From: Acidobacteriota bacterium
Lineage (GTDB): Bacteria; Acidobacteriota; Terriglobia; Terriglobales; Acidobacteriaceae
Length of the DNA: 64,000 bases
Direction: 5' to 3'
Assembly: GCA_018268855.1 (NCBI GenBank)
Contig: JAFDVR010000013.1
Coordinates: 1-64,000 of the forward strand
This document shows, one piece after another, positions 36,482 through 45,531 of this stretch. Positions within the stretch are counted from its first letter, which is position 1, and each line of letters opens with the position of its first letter. Both the position numbers and the translations under genes were made by a program. The notes under the pieces are model-generated. The model was not told the origin of the DNA, did not search any database, and saw nothing but the letters and a program-made list of their open reading frames with translations.

Positions 36482-37462
36482 ATGACACCTGAAGCCACAG
36501 CACGCCTGCGCGCGTACGTCGAATATTTCCGCGACCTGGGCGTCTATGACTTCTATCGTCACGGAGAAGTCCCCGCCGAGTTGCAGGCCCAGCTTGCAGA
36601 AATACTGCAGCGCGCAAAGCCGGCGTCCCCACGTCCCGACACATCTCCTGCTGCAAGATCATCCGCACCAGCCGCAGCGCCAAAGACACTACCACCTCCG
36701 CCAGCTAAACCTTCGCTCTCGCCCTTCGAAGCGTCGAAGCAACGTGCTGTCGCGCAAAGCACTCCCGCGCCCGCGCCGCCGCAAGAACCAGCAGCCCTCG
36801 ATCCGGCGCTCGCACCTCCGCCTATGCCTCTCATCAGCCTGAACGAACGTATCGCGCCCCCGCAAACACGTGTCACAACATCCGCAGACAAGCACGCCGC
36901 GCTCGAAAGCATCCGCCACCACATCGGCGACTGCACGCGCTGTCCGCTCGCCTATGCCGGCCGCCACACCATCGTCTTCGCAGATGGCAGCCCCGATGCG
37001 AAGCTGATGTTCGTCGGCGAAGGTCCGGGCGCAGACGAGGACACCAGCGGCGTCCCCTTCGTCGGCAAGGCCGGCCAGTTGCTCAACAACATGATCACGG
37101 CCATGGGCCTCAAGCGCGAAGAGGTCTACATCGCCAACGTGGTGAAGTGCCGGCCGCCGGGCAATCGCACACCCGAGCCTATCGAGGCGAACACCTGCTC
37201 ACAGTTCCTCGCCGAACAGATCGATGTAGTCCAACCGGAGTACATCGTAGCCCTCGGTGCAACGGCAGCAACGTATCTGCTCGGAATCAAAAAGCCGCTC
37301 ACCGCGCTTCGCGGCTCATGGCACGAAGTACGCGGCGCCAAGGTGGCTGTGACCTATCACCCTGCGTATCTGCTGCGCGATCCAAACATGAAGGGCGAGG
37401 CGTGGAAAGATTTGCAGCGTGTGATGGTAGCTATGGGGCTGAAATCTCCAAAGCGTTCGTAA
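36482..37462 (+). CDS. Type-4 uracil-DNA glycosylase with Pro/Ala-rich N-terminal extension
   Basis: 326 residues. From about residue 130 it is a family-4 UDG: CTRCPLAYAGRHTIVFADG, VGEGPGADEDTSGVPFVGKAGQLL, NVVKCRPPGNRTPEPIE, and YHPAYLLRDP near the end. Cys in CTRC, VKC and NTC should ligate a [4Fe-4S] cluster. It removes uracil from DNA. The first 130 residues are a short helical segment followed by a Pro/Ala-rich, probably disordered linker. It begins 15 bp after rpoZ. Confidence 0.92.
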   Translation: MTPEATARLRAYVEYFRDLGVYDFYRHGEVPAELQAQLAEILQRAKPASPRPDTSPAARSSAPAAAPKTLPPPPAKPSLSPFEASKQRAVAQSTPAPAPPQEPAALDPALAPPPMPLISLNERIAPPQTRVTTSADKHAALESIRHHIGDCTRCPLAYAGRHTIVFADGSPDAKLMFVGEGPGADEDTSGVPFVGKAGQLLNNMITAMGLKREEVYIANVVKCRPPGNRTPEPIEANTCSQFLAEQIDVVQPEYIVALGATAATYLLGIKKPLTALRGSWHEVRGAKVAVTYHPAYLLRDPNMKGEAWKDLQRVMVAMGLKSPKRS

Positions 37463-37488
37463 AAAGATTCTCGTAATGCGACAACCAA

Positions 37489-38202
37489 CTACCAGCGAAT
37501 ACCTGCCGTTACCGGAACAAAGGTTGTGTGCGCAACGGCGCCTGCATAGCTGGAGTTGCCTTGATTGCGGACCCATACATAGCGTGCCTCAATGAACAGC
37601 TTCAGGCTGTCGTTGAACATCGGACGATATGCTAAGCCTGTGCCGATATCGAATCCAGGTGCGTTGTTGCTGAACCGTACAGGCTGGCCCCCAGCAAAGG
37701 CACATCCGGGTGTGGAATTCTTGCAATCGCCATTGCTCGAAACGGTGGTGTGTTTCCTGAAGAATCCGCCACCACCGATCAGGTAACCGCCATAGCGTGG
37801 GGTTGCGAAATACTGCACGAGAGCTTGCGCAGTAATCGACCAGAGGCGAATGCGGCCAACATAGCTCTTTTCCGCGTAGTCAGGAAAATGAAAGTAGTTG
37901 ATCACCTGTTGCTGCGGCACACGAAAATGATGGAAGCCATACTCTCCCAGCAAAGCAAATCGCCGGTTGAAGCGATATCCTCCACCCGCTTGAAAGTTCC
38001 ACGCTGGGCCCTGATATTTACGAGCGGCTCCGGTGGAGAGATTCACGCCTCCACCAAATGCGAGTGCAAGTTTCTCGGAACCATCCGCATTGCGCCAATG
38101 AGAGTTGTATCCCGGTGCCGGTTCCTGGGCAAAGAGTGTGCCTGATGAGCAAAGAAGAATGAGAGTGGTGAAAGCGCAGATGCGGCGTACAGCGAATTGC
38201 AT
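37489..38202 (-). CDS. Outer-membrane beta-barrel protein
   Basis: 237 residues from the ATG at 38200-38202, which puts a signal peptide (MQFAVRRICAFTTLILLCSS, cleavage near LFAQ) at the N-terminus. ATGs at 38220 and further upstream are in frame but add residues without signal character. Mature strands alternate (LALAFGGGVNLSTG, WNFQAGGGYRF, LLGEYGFHHF, GGYLIGGGGFFRK), with a Cys pair (DCKNSTPGC) probably bridged. It ends VPVTAGIRW, an aromatic-terminated strand. Divergent from priA. Confidence 0.8.
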   Translation of the reverse strand: MQFAVRRICAFTTLILLCSSGTLFAQEPAPGYNSHWRNADGSEKLALAFGGGVNLSTGAARKYQGPAWNFQAGGGYRFNRRFALLGEYGFHHFRVPQQQVINYFHFPDYAEKSYVGRIRLWSITAQALVQYFATPRYGGYLIGGGGFFRKHTTVSSNGDCKNSTPGCAFAGGQPVRFSNNAPGFDIGTGLAYRPMFNDSLKLFIEARYVWVRNQGNSSYAGAVAHTTFVPVTAGIRW

Positions 38203-38278
38203 TGTTCTAGGATAGGGCATCTTCCGAGTGCGCAGGCGAGTAGCTTTTCGAGACCTTATAAAACGTACACTGGACTCT

Positions 38279-40777
38279 GTGCCTCGCTTCGCAGAAGTCG
38301 CTCTCCCAGTTCCGCTCGACCGCACCTTCACCTACGCGGTCAACGGAGTCACGCCCGTCATCGGCGCACGCGTATTGGTGCCGTTCAGCGGACAGCGCCT
38401 CATGGGCGTGGTCATGCGCGTGCACGATGAACAGCCGCAGGACGACTTCGAAATAAAATCCATCCAGCAAGTGCTCGACGACGCACAGCTTCTGCCCGAT
38501 GAGTTGCTGAAGCTGGCCGAGTGGATCGCGCAATACTATGTCGCTCCCTTAGGCGAAGTGCTGCGCGGCATGTTGCCGCTCTCGGCAGAGGTCAAGCGAG
38601 ACATCTTCTACCGCATCGCTGAGCAGGGAAGGCGCGTGCTCTACGAAGGCGCTGAGAAGGGTTCGTCGCGCCGCTCGAAACTCTCTCCTGAAGACCAGAA
38701 CCGTGAATACGCCGTACTCAATTATCTGGAGAGCGGTGAGGCGGCCAAGCTCACCACGCTGCGCAGTGCCACAGCAGCAGGCAAGCCGCTGCTGGAAGGC
38801 ATGGTGCGCAAGAAGTGGCTCACGCGCGAGGTAGTGGCGCGCGAGCGCGATGCGCGTCGTCTGGAGAAGTGGGCCACGCTTGTGCCCGATGCGCGTATTC
38901 CAAAGCTGAATGAAAATCAGCAGTTGCTCATGGCCGAGCTTGCAGCCGCCGGCGGACGCATGCGCGTCAGCGATCTACGCGATGCTGCATCTATCCGGGA
39001 GGCAAAAGTTCCCGACTCCACACTCGCCACGCTGGTCAAGCGTGAGATCGTTCGCATCGACGAAGAGCCGGAGAGCTTTTACTACGGCGGCGTACACGCC
39101 ACCGGCAAAAAACACGCGCACGAACATGCACTTAATGAAAAGCAGACCGAGGCGTTCGCAGGCATCGCCGTTGCGCTTGCTGCAGGCGGATTCAAGCCGC
39201 ATCTGCTCTACGGCGTGACCGGTTCGGGCAAAACAGCCGTGTACTTTGCCGCGATGCAGCGCGCATTGCAGGCAGGTAAGTCGTCGCTGCTGCTGGTGCC
39301 AGAGATCGGTCTCACTCCCGCCATGGCGGCGCAGATGTTCGCGGCCTTCGGCGACACCATGGCGCTGCTGCACTCGCAACTCACGCCAGACGAGCGCGCG
39401 GAACAATGGCACCGCATCCGTCGCGGAGAAGCCAAGGTCGTCGTCGGCACGCGCTCCGCAGTCTTTGCGCCCGTGCAGAATCTCGGCCTCATTCTCGTGG
39501 ATGAAGAACACGATTCCAGCTACAAGCAGGAAGAGACGCCGCGCTATCATGCGCGCGACACAGCCGTGATGCGCGCTAAGCTGCTCAATATTCCCGTAGT
39601 GCTCGGCTCCGCAACGCCATCGCTCGAAAGCTGGTCCAACGCGCAGAAGGACAGATATACGCTGCTCACCATGGACGAGCGCGTTTCCAATCGCCCATTG
39701 CCCGCAGTGGAACTCGTGGACATGCGCGCAGAGTTTCGCGAGACAGGTAGTGACCACATCTTCTCGCGCGCCCTCATTACAGAGACGCAGGCGGCGCTCG
39801 ATCGCGGCGAACAGGTCATCATCCTGCTCAATCGGCGAGGCTACTCCTATGTGGTGATGTGCCGCGCCTGCGGCGAAAAGATCGAGTGCGAAAACTGCGC
39901 GATTGCTATGACGCTGCATAAGCCCGTTGTCGGAGCCGACCTGCACGCGCACGCCGGCGAGCGGCTGGAGTGCCACTACTGCGGCTTTCGGCGCAACGTG
40001 CCAAAGACGTGCCCCAAGTGCGAGAGCGAGTATCTCTACTACTTCGGCGCAGGCTCGCAGCAGGGCGAAGAGCGGTTGCAGGAAATCTTCCCCGGCGCCC
40101 GCATTGGGCGCATGGACCGCGACACCGTCCGCTCACGCATGGACATGGAACGCATGCTCGCGCGCCTGCACTCCGGCGAGATCAACCTCCTCGTCGGCAC
40201 GCAGATGATCGCAAAGGGACACGACATTCACGGCGTCACACTCGTCGGTGTCGTCGGCTGCGACCACGCGCTTGGCCTTCCGGACTTCCGCGCCGCCGAA
40301 CGCGTCTTCCAACTCCTCACGCAGGTAAGCGGACGCGCCGGTCGCGGTGACACACCCGGCCGCGTCGTCGTACAGACATATCACCCTGACCACTACGCCA
40401 TCCGCTTCGCTGCGCAGCACGACTACCTCGGCTTTGTAGATAAGGAGATGCAGTTCCGCCGGTGGATGCACTATCCGCCATTCACCGCGTTGAGCAACGT
40501 AGTGCTTCAAAGCGAGCGGCTGGAAGAGGTGATGGCATGGTCTGTCCAGCTAGGGAAGTGGTTCGCCTCGCGCAGCATATCCGGCTTGCGGGTACTCGGA
40601 CCCGCCGCTGCTCCAATCACACGCATAAAACGTATCTATCGCTATCATTTCGTGCTTAAAGCAGAAAAAAGAGCGGTCTTAAACCGCTCTTTATACGCCA
40701 TGCTGGCCCAGGCTGAGGCCATCGGAGCGCCACGCCGCCAGATTGGGATCGACGTGGACGCGCTCCACCTGATGTAA
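38279..40777 (+). CDS. priA: Primosomal protein N' (replication restart helicase PriA)
   Basis: 832 residues from GTG 38279, where the family N-terminus begins (RFAEVALPVPLDRTFTYAV); the frame is open to a GTG at 38228. PriA reloads DnaB at stalled forks. Helicase motifs: GVTGSGKTAVYF, VPEIGLTP, LVDEEHDSSYK, GSATPSLES, LLNRRGYS. The zinc region is CRACGEKIECENC, CHYCG and CPKC. Then GTQMIAKGHD and QVSGRAGRGDTPG. The last 100 bases hold a hairpin that serves the opposing HU gene. The stop directly abuts the HU stop. Confidence 0.96.
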   Translation: MPRFAEVALPVPLDRTFTYAVNGVTPVIGARVLVPFSGQRLMGVVMRVHDEQPQDDFEIKSIQQVLDDAQLLPDELLKLAEWIAQYYVAPLGEVLRGMLPLSAEVKRDIFYRIAEQGRRVLYEGAEKGSSRRSKLSPEDQNREYAVLNYLESGEAAKLTTLRSATAAGKPLLEGMVRKKWLTREVVARERDARRLEKWATLVPDARIPKLNENQQLLMAELAAAGGRMRVSDLRDAASIREAKVPDSTLATLVKREIVRIDEEPESFYYGGVHATGKKHAHEHALNEKQTEAFAGIAVALAAGGFKPHLLYGVTGSGKTAVYFAAMQRALQAGKSSLLLVPEIGLTPAMAAQMFAAFGDTMALLHSQLTPDERAEQWHRIRRGEAKVVVGTRSAVFAPVQNLGLILVDEEHDSSYKQEETPRYHARDTAVMRAKLLNIPVVLGSATPSLESWSNAQKDRYTLLTMDERVSNRPLPAVELVDMRAEFRETGSDHIFSRALITETQAALDRGEQVIILLNRRGYSYVVMCRACGEKIECENCAIAMTLHKPVVGADLHAHAGERLECHYCGFRRNVPKTCPKCESEYLYYFGAGSQQGEERLQEIFPGARIGRMDRDTVRSRMDMERMLARLHSGEINLLVGTQMIAKGHDIHGVTLVGVVGCDHALGLPDFRAAERVFQLLTQVSGRAGRGDTPGRVVVQTYHPDHYAIRFAAQHDYLGFVDKEMQFRRWMHYPPFTALSNVVLQSERLEEVMAWSVQLGKWFASRSISGLRVLGPAAAPITRIKRIYRYHFVLKAEKRAVLNRSLYAMLAQAEAIGAPRRQIGIDVDALHLM
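40668..40692 (-). terminator. Terminator of the HU gene, inside the priA coding end
   Basis: Perfect 10-bp stem AAAGAGCGGT/ACCGCTCTTT with a 5-base loop. On the minus strand it is followed by a run giving six T (revcomp of 40665-40670), the form of an intrinsic terminator, about 85 bases after the HU stop. The plus strand has only three T. It encodes part of PriA in the sense direction. Confidence 0.75.
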
Positions 40778-41050
40778 CTAGTTCGGCAGTGCTTGCAACT
40801 CTTTGCCAGGCTTGAATCGCACGGCCTTGCCGGGCTCGATCGATACCTCTGCACCCGTACGAGGATTACGTCCGATGCCGGTTTTACGCGGTTTTACGGT
40901 GAATACACCAAAGCCACGCAGCTCAATGCGGTCGCCCTGGGCGAGTGCGCGTTTCATGCCGTCAAAGATGGTATCGACGGCTGCTTCCGCCTTGGTGCGC
41001 GGAAGGCCGGTACGGTCGACGATGCGCTGAATGAGATCCTGTTTGATCAA
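40778..41050 (-). CDS. HU/IHF-family DNA-bending protein
   Basis: 90 residues, the full length of the family. It shows MIKQDLIQRIVDRTGLPRTKA, GDRIELRGFGVFTVKPR and the arm motif GRNPRTGAEVSIEPGKAV with the Pro that kinks DNA. It binds as a dimer and compacts or bends DNA. The short N-terminus and FGVFTVKPRKTGIGRNP fit HU and IHF-alpha equally, so no symbol is given. Promoter and terminator are both visible, making it a single-gene unit. Convergent with priA with zero spacing. Confidence 0.93.
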   Translation of the reverse strand: MIKQDLIQRIVDRTGLPRTKAEAAVDTIFDGMKRALAQGDRIELRGFGVFTVKPRKTGIGRNPRTGAEVSIEPGKAVRFKPGKELQALPN

Positions 41051-41118
41051 TCTCTTGCCCTGCCTTGCGTTAGCGGAATTTTAGGGGCCCGGGAAGCTGC
41101 GCGCTCAATTACTGTCCG

Positions 41119-41147
41119 ATGGTAGAAAGCGGGAACGGCTCTGTCAA
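41119..41147 (-). promoter_or_regulatory. Sigma-70 type promoter of the HU gene
   Basis: On the minus strand: TTGACA (41142-41147), a 17-base spacer, and TACCAT (41119-41124, four of six matches to TATAAT). Initiation near 41112 would leave a leader of about 60 bases before the HU ATG. Confidence 0.6.
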
Positions 41148-41261
41148 CGAGCGTGCCGTTAAGTGACGCAAAATGTGTCTGCTGGACGATTCGAATTGCG
41201 GTGGCGCACGGCGTACCGTACACTTGCGCTCAAGCACATTTCCCCATTAATAGGAGTTGTA

Positions 41262-41813
41262 GTGGCCATCAAGAGTGACCGCTGGATCCGCGAGCAGGCG
41301 CAGCGCGGCATGATTGAACCCTTTAGTGAAAAGCAGGTGCGCGAGGGTGTCATCTCGTATGGATTGTCTTCATACGGGTATGATCTGCGCGTTTCCGACG
41401 AGTTCAAGATCTTCACCAACGTGAACTCCGCCATCATCGATCCGAAGGATTTCGACGAGCGCAGCTTCGTCTCCGTGCAGGCGGACTCGGTCATCGTCCC
41501 GCCAAATTCCTTTGCGCTCGCAAGATCGATCGAATACTTCCGGATTCCCCGCGACGTGCTGACAATCTGCGTCGGCAAGAGCACATATGCCCGTTGCGGC
41601 ATTATTGTGAACGTAACTCCGTTTGAACCTGAGTGGGAAGGTTTCGTGACGCTGGAAATCTCCAACACCACGCCGCTTCCTGCAAAGGTGTATGCAAATG
41701 AAGGTTTGTGCCAGATTCTTTTCTTCCAGTCGGATGAGACCTGCGAGACGAGCTATGCCGCTCGAGCGGGCAAATACCAGAAGCAGCAGGGCATTGTTCT
41801 TCCAAAGCTGTAA
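41262..41813 (+). CDS. dcd: dCTP deaminase
   Basis: 183 residues from GTG 41262, with AGGAG seven bases upstream; the open frame before it has no family character. It converts dCTP to dUTP for dTTP synthesis. Hallmarks: [57 protein letters not shown] (with the catalytic Glu) and GLCQILFF, ending KYQKQQGI. Length and composition are normal. Confidence 0.95.
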   Translation: MAIKSDRWIREQAQRGMIEPFSEKQVREGVISYGLSSYGYDLRVSDEFKIFTNVNSAIIDPKDFDERSFVSVQADSVIVPPNSFALARSIEYFRIPRDVLTICVGKSTYARCGIIVNVTPFEPEWEGFVTLEISNTTPLPAKVYANEGLCQILFFQSDETCETSYAARAGKYQKQQGIVLPKL

Positions 41814-41869
41814 TGAGAATCAAGCTCCTGAGGGCCTGTTGAATTAGGAATGAGAGGACGGGGCAACCG

Positions 41870-42496
41870 ATGCCCGAAAGAACGACTCCCCCACGGATAG
41901 CCATGGTGGCGTCCGATACACTGCGGGTCGCTGGGCTCCATGAGCTTATCGGCGGCACTGCGGACGTACATCACATAACTGCGCCAGAGCTGCTGCGCTC
42001 GCCGGATTTCGATATCGCTGTTCTCGATGAACCCTCGGAAGATCTTCTTCTTGCAACCATCACGACCCTGCGGCGTGCCAGATCGTCGCTCCGCATCATT
42101 GCTCTGGGTGCCAATGCCGATCCTGAGGTGATTCAGCGTGTCATTGCGTCGGGCGCCAAGGGATATCTCAATTACACGGCCACCGCGCAGGAAGTTCAAA
42201 TGTGCATCACTGTTGTAATGGACGGGTCGGTCTGGGCCCCGAGAAAAGTTCTGGCACGTCTCCTGGACAAGGCCGGTCCGGAACCGCGCAGGCACTCCGA
42301 ACCTTACTTCACACCGCGCGAGCGCGAAGTGCTGAACTTACTGGCTGAAGGGAATTCGAACCGCGAAATCGGCGATGCGTTAGGGATCGATATCGCCACA
42401 GTCAAGGCGCACGTCTCCCGCCTAATGCGTAAGGTAGGCGTGGATAATCGTGTCGCTCTAACGCTTAAAACCCTTGAAAACAATAGACAAAAATGA
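41870..42496 (+). CDS. LuxR/NarL-type transcription regulator with degenerate receiver
   Basis: 208 residues. The C-terminal LuxR domain is complete (TPREREVLNLLAEGNSNREIGDALGI, then TVKAHVSRLMRKVGV, fragments quoted). The N-terminal 130 residues fold like a receiver: DIAVLD with a possible phospho-Asp, and ASGAKGYLNYTATA for the Lys/beta5 region. The acidic pair at the start is reduced (MVASD instead of VDDH), so phosphorylation is doubtful. There is no cognate kinase next to it. It lies 56 bp after dcd. Confidence 0.85.
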   Translation: MPERTTPPRIAMVASDTLRVAGLHELIGGTADVHHITAPELLRSPDFDIAVLDEPSEDLLLATITTLRRARSSLRIIALGANADPEVIQRVIASGAKGYLNYTATAQEVQMCITVVMDGSVWAPRKVLARLLDKAGPEPRRHSEPYFTPREREVLNLLAEGNSNREIGDALGIDIATVKAHVSRLMRKVGVDNRVALTLKTLENNRQK

Positions 42497-42540
42497 AGTG
42501 CGCTGTTTACAGATAAGTAATCCCACTCGTTACGATAGTA

Positions 42541-42660
42541 GTGCCTCGTCTGTACTATTCCAAAAATCAGCGCGATGGCTGAAAGTAGCTCATGTAACAC
42601 AGACCTGGGAGAAGGGGCTGCAGTAGCCGGTAGCAAGGCCGGGCGCAGCCCCCCTTTTTT
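42541..42660 (+). ncRNA. Candidate small RNA with own terminator
   Basis: Nested complementary segments precede a strong terminator: GTCTGT (42548-42553) with ACAGAC (42599-42604), TACT with AGTA inside, and TCAGC with GCTGA at the tip. There is no open reading frame. It could be an independent sRNA or simply the structured 3' region of the upstream regulator mRNA. It does not match a riboswitch or 6S RNA that I recognise. Confidence 0.3.
42614..42660 (+). terminator. Strong intrinsic terminator
   Basis: GGGGCTGC (42614-42621) pairs with GCAGCCCC (42645-42652) around a GC-rich loop that can fold again on CCGG; six T follow at 42655-42660. It ends the regulator transcript or the candidate sRNA. 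Confidence 0.8.
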
Positions 42661-42887
42661 GCCTCAATCAATTAATCCCAACGTCCAGCTACGCCTTCCA
42701 AATCAGATCTGACTTCTTACATACTGCCATGAGCTGCTATTGAGGTTTCCGAAGCATAGCTACGCTTATCTGGCGTCTGCGTGCAACGTTGCATAAGAGA
42801 TATACCATCCCAACATGAGGCAGGTGTGCGGCATGGGTGCGGTCGTACGCTTTGAACAGACTGGTTTTCTGAAACGGAGTGAAACGT

Positions 42888-43577
42888 ATGAAGCGACTAC
42901 ACACAGCCATTTGTGCCTTGACGATGGTTACTTGCAGCCTGGCTGCCTTTGCCGATAAGTCCGATCAGGTGGAGCGGCTCAACAATGCAAAATCCGTGCT
43001 GGATGAAATTATGGCTACTCCAGACAAGGCCATTCCAAACAGCATTCTTTCCAACGCGTACTGCGTGATTGTTATCCCCTCCATGAAAAAAGCGGCATTT
43101 GTGGTGGGCGGCCAGTACGGACGTGGTGTGGCCACGTGCCGCAACACGCCATCAGGCAAGTGGTCTGCTCCCATCATGATCAAGCTGGAAGGTGGTTCGT
43201 TCGGCTTCCAGATTGGCGGACAATCCACTGATCTAGTTCTTGTTGGCATGAACGCGCGCAGCGGCCAGGACATGCTGAAGAACAAGTTCAAAATCGGCGG
43301 CGATGCAGCGGCCTCGGCAGGCCCGGTAGGCCGCAACGCTCAGGCTGGGACCGATTGGAAGCTGGGTGCGGAGTTCCTGACCTGGTCCCGCTCGAAGGGC
43401 CTGTTTGCGGGCATCGATCTGAACGGCGACGTACTTTCGCAGAGTGACAGTGATACACGCGAACTGTACGGCGTCAACGTGCCATTTGAAACCATCCTGA
43501 AGGGCCAGCAGGCTGCTCCGAAAGAAGCGATGCCATTCCTGCGGACGGTATCGAAGTACTTCAGGGCCGCGCAGTAA
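42888..43577 (+). CDS. Secreted SYLF (YSC84)-domain lipid-binding protein
   Basis: 229 residues from ATG 42888 (GGAG eight bases upstream; an in-frame GTG lies at 42879). Signal peptide to about AAFA. The rest is a SYLF/YSC84 domain: AYCVIVIPSMKKAAFVVGGQYGRGVATCR, GSFGFQIGGQSTDLVLVG, GGDAAASAGPVGRNA and SRSKGLFAGIDLNGDVL (fragments). In eukaryotes the domain binds phosphoinositides; in bacteria the role is unknown. It ends at a strong terminator. Confidence 0.9.
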   Translation: MKRLHTAICALTMVTCSLAAFADKSDQVERLNNAKSVLDEIMATPDKAIPNSILSNAYCVIVIPSMKKAAFVVGGQYGRGVATCRNTPSGKWSAPIMIKLEGGSFGFQIGGQSTDLVLVGMNARSGQDMLKNKFKIGGDAAASAGPVGRNAQAGTDWKLGAEFLTWSRSKGLFAGIDLNGDVLSQSDSDTRELYGVNVPFETILKGQQAAPKEAMPFLRTVSKYFRAAQ

Positions 43578-43598
43578 ACCTGCTCAACAACAATCTTC

Positions 43599-43625
43599 AA
43601 GGCCGGCGATGCCCTCGCCGGCCTT
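43599..43625 (+). terminator. Intrinsic terminator after the SYLF gene
   Basis: 11-bp perfect stem AAGGCCGGCGA/TCGCCGGCCTT, loop TGCCC, followed by CTTGTTT. Confidence 0.85.
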
Positions 43626-43655
43626 CTTGTTTGCTACAGCGCGTAAACTTAAGCC

Positions 43656-44579
43656 TTGCAGAGTTCCCATCCAACCTTTCGACAGCGCATCGAGTTTGCA
43701 GTCGTATGGCTGCTCGTGCGCGGTCTTGGTATATTGCCGCGCACTCTCGCGCGGGCAGCAGGAGCATTTGTCGGCCGGGTCGCCTATCGGCTTCTCGGCA
43801 GGCTGAGACGCACAGGCATGCGCAATCTGGAAATTGCCTATCCAGAGAAGTCTGAGGTGGAACGTACGGCAATCCTGCACGCTGTGTACCGCAACCTGGG
43901 ATGGCAGCTCGCGGAGTTCTGCCTGATGGGCCGCTACAGCCGTCGCGGTGCTGAAGATGTGGTCTTCCGCTATGAGGGCCTGCAGAACTTTGAGCAGGCG
44001 CAGCAGCGCGGTAAGGGCACGCTGGTGCTCACGGGACATCTGGGGGCATGGGAGCTGTCCAGCTTTCTGCATTCTCTGTGCGGCTCTCCCATGGGAATGG
44101 TGATCCGGCGGCTGGACAATCCGCTGGTGGACCGGTTCGTAAACCGCATTCGCTGCTTGCATGGCAATCGTGTGTTGCACAAAGATGACTTTGCGCGTGG
44201 TCTCCTGCGGGCCATGGCAGCCAACGAGACGGTCGGCATTTTGATGGATACAAACATGACACCGCCCCAGGGTGTCTTTGTGCCATATTTCGGCGTGGAA
44301 GCATGCACGGCGTCTGGACTGGCGCGGGTGGCGCGTGCCACAGGGGCTGCGGTCATTCCAGGATTTCTGTTGTGGAGCGCGGACGAGAAAAAATATGTGC
44401 TGCACTTTGGTAGAGCGCTCGACGTGCAGCGAACAGAGGATGCCGAAGCCGATGCGGTAGCGAATACCGCCCTGTTTACCCGCACCATTGAAAACTATGT
44501 GCGCAGCGCGCCGGAACAGTGGTTATGGCTGCATCGCAGATGGAAAACGCGCCCAGCAGGAGATGCGGGAATTTATTGA
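43656..44579 (+). CDS. LpxL/HtrB-type lipid A (lysophospholipid) acyltransferase
   Basis: 307 residues from TTG 43656, about 30 bp after a terminator. One N-terminal hydrophobic stretch anchors it. Family motifs: [16 protein letters not shown] with the H-x4-E catalytic pair, [41 protein letters not shown] and [15 protein letters not shown] at the end. Such enzymes add secondary acyl chains to lipid A on the cytoplasmic face. It is directly followed by lpxD, whose start lies 31 bp beyond its stop, which supports a lipid A role. Confidence 0.9.
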   Translation: MQSSHPTFRQRIEFAVVWLLVRGLGILPRTLARAAGAFVGRVAYRLLGRLRRTGMRNLEIAYPEKSEVERTAILHAVYRNLGWQLAEFCLMGRYSRRGAEDVVFRYEGLQNFEQAQQRGKGTLVLTGHLGAWELSSFLHSLCGSPMGMVIRRLDNPLVDRFVNRIRCLHGNRVLHKDDFARGLLRAMAANETVGILMDTNMTPPQGVFVPYFGVEACTASGLARVARATGAAVIPGFLLWSADEKKYVLHFGRALDVQRTEDAEADAVANTALFTRTIENYVRSAPEQWLWLHRRWKTRPAGDAGIY

Positions 44580-44610
44580 GCCTCGATTGCGCTCGGCTAC
44601 ACTGAACGCC

Positions 44611-45531
44611 ATGCCTACCTTGAAGACGATCGCGGATTGGATTTTTTCTGAGAGCGAAGATGTGCCGGAAGCGGGGGAAATTACGGGCGTTGCCAGCATC
44701 GAGCGGGCGCGCCCTTCCGATGCTGTCTTTGCGGCAGATCTGATCACTCTCGAACGGGCCGTAAGCAGCGCGGCAGGATGCATTCTGGCACGGACAAAGG
44801 ATGCTGCCGTAGTGACCGACGCGCGCGTTCTGTCAGTGCATGATCCGCGATATGCATTTTCAGTCCTGGCGCAAAAACTATCGCCGGCGCCGGCAGGATT
44901 CATCCATCCTGCGGCAGTCATTGGAAACAATGTGAAGCTGGGTACAGACGTGAGCATCCAGGCAGGCGCAGTCATCGGTGATGACGTTCGCATTGGCGGT
45001 CATACAGTGATTGGGCCGCGCGTTGTGATCTATCCCGGTGTGGAGATTGGCGCGCGGTGCGTGGTGCAGGCTGGTGCGGTACTGGGAGCAATGGGGTTTG
45101 GCTATGCGCGTAGTGCGGCAGGAGAGTATGTCCGCTTTCCTCAGCAAGGTGCCTTGGTCATTGAGGACGATGTAGAGATTGGCGCAAACGCTACGATCGA
45201 TCGCGGTGCTCTGGAGGAGACGCGCATCGGACGTGGATCGAAGCTCGACAATCTGGTGCATATCGGCCACAACTGCCGCATCGGCAAAAACGTGGTCATT
45301 GCGGCGCAGACAGGCATCTCCGGTTCTTCCATCGTGGAGGACGGCGCGATTCTTGGTGGGCAGGTCGGCATCGGCGAGCATGCGATGGTAGGCGATCATG
45401 TAATTTTGGGCGGGGGCGCCGGCGTGTTGAGCAACAAAAAACTGCGTGGACCGGGGGAGGTCTTCTGGGGGCGTCCGGCACAGCCGCTGAAGGAATATCT
45501 GCGCGACCTCGCGAAATTGAGAAAGCTATGA
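44611..45531 (+). CDS. lpxD: UDP-3-O-acylglucosamine N-acyltransferase LpxD
   Basis: 306 residues from ATG 44611 (the frame opens earlier within the preceding gene, but [12 protein letters not shown] is the family start). The third step of lipid A synthesis. The N-terminal uridine-binding domain is followed by a left-handed beta-helix of hexapeptide repeats ([38 protein letters not shown]), the catalytic His region [12 protein letters not shown] and a C-terminal helix. It is shorter than the E. coli enzyme (341). It overlaps the next gene by 4 bp. Confidence 0.94.
   Translation: MPTLKTIADWIFSESEDVPEAGEITGVASIERARPSDAVFAADLITLERAVSSAAGCILARTKDAAVVTDARVLSVHDPRYAFSVLAQKLSPAPAGFIHPAAVIGNNVKLGTDVSIQAGAVIGDDVRIGGHTVIGPRVVIYPGVEIGARCVVQAGAVLGAMGFGYARSAAGEYVRFPQQGALVIEDDVEIGANATIDRGALEETRIGRGSKLDNLVHIGHNCRIGKNVVIAAQTGISGSSIVEDGAILGGQVGIGEHAMVGDHVILGGGAGVLSNKKLRGPGEVFWGRPAQPLKEYLRDLAKLRKL

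Larger units (their letters stand above)
42497..42878 (+). other. Intergenic region between the regulator and the SYLF gene
   Basis: 382 bases with no supportable protein gene. The first part holds a weak promoter-like pair (TTTACA 42506-42511 and TACGAT 42531-42536, spacing 19), a possible structured RNA and a strong terminator (both listed). From 42661 on it is plain leader for the SYLF gene, with AT-rich stretches (42661-42690) that could hold its promoter. Confidence 0.5.

Noticed and set aside
38975..39976. 333-residue leftward frame opposite priA
   Set aside because: Shadow frame; all helicase motifs of PriA lie on the plus strand here.
42541..42660. Riboswitch (GEMM type) or 6S RNA
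   Set aside because: The conserved cores of these classes are not present; kept only as an unclassified candidate.
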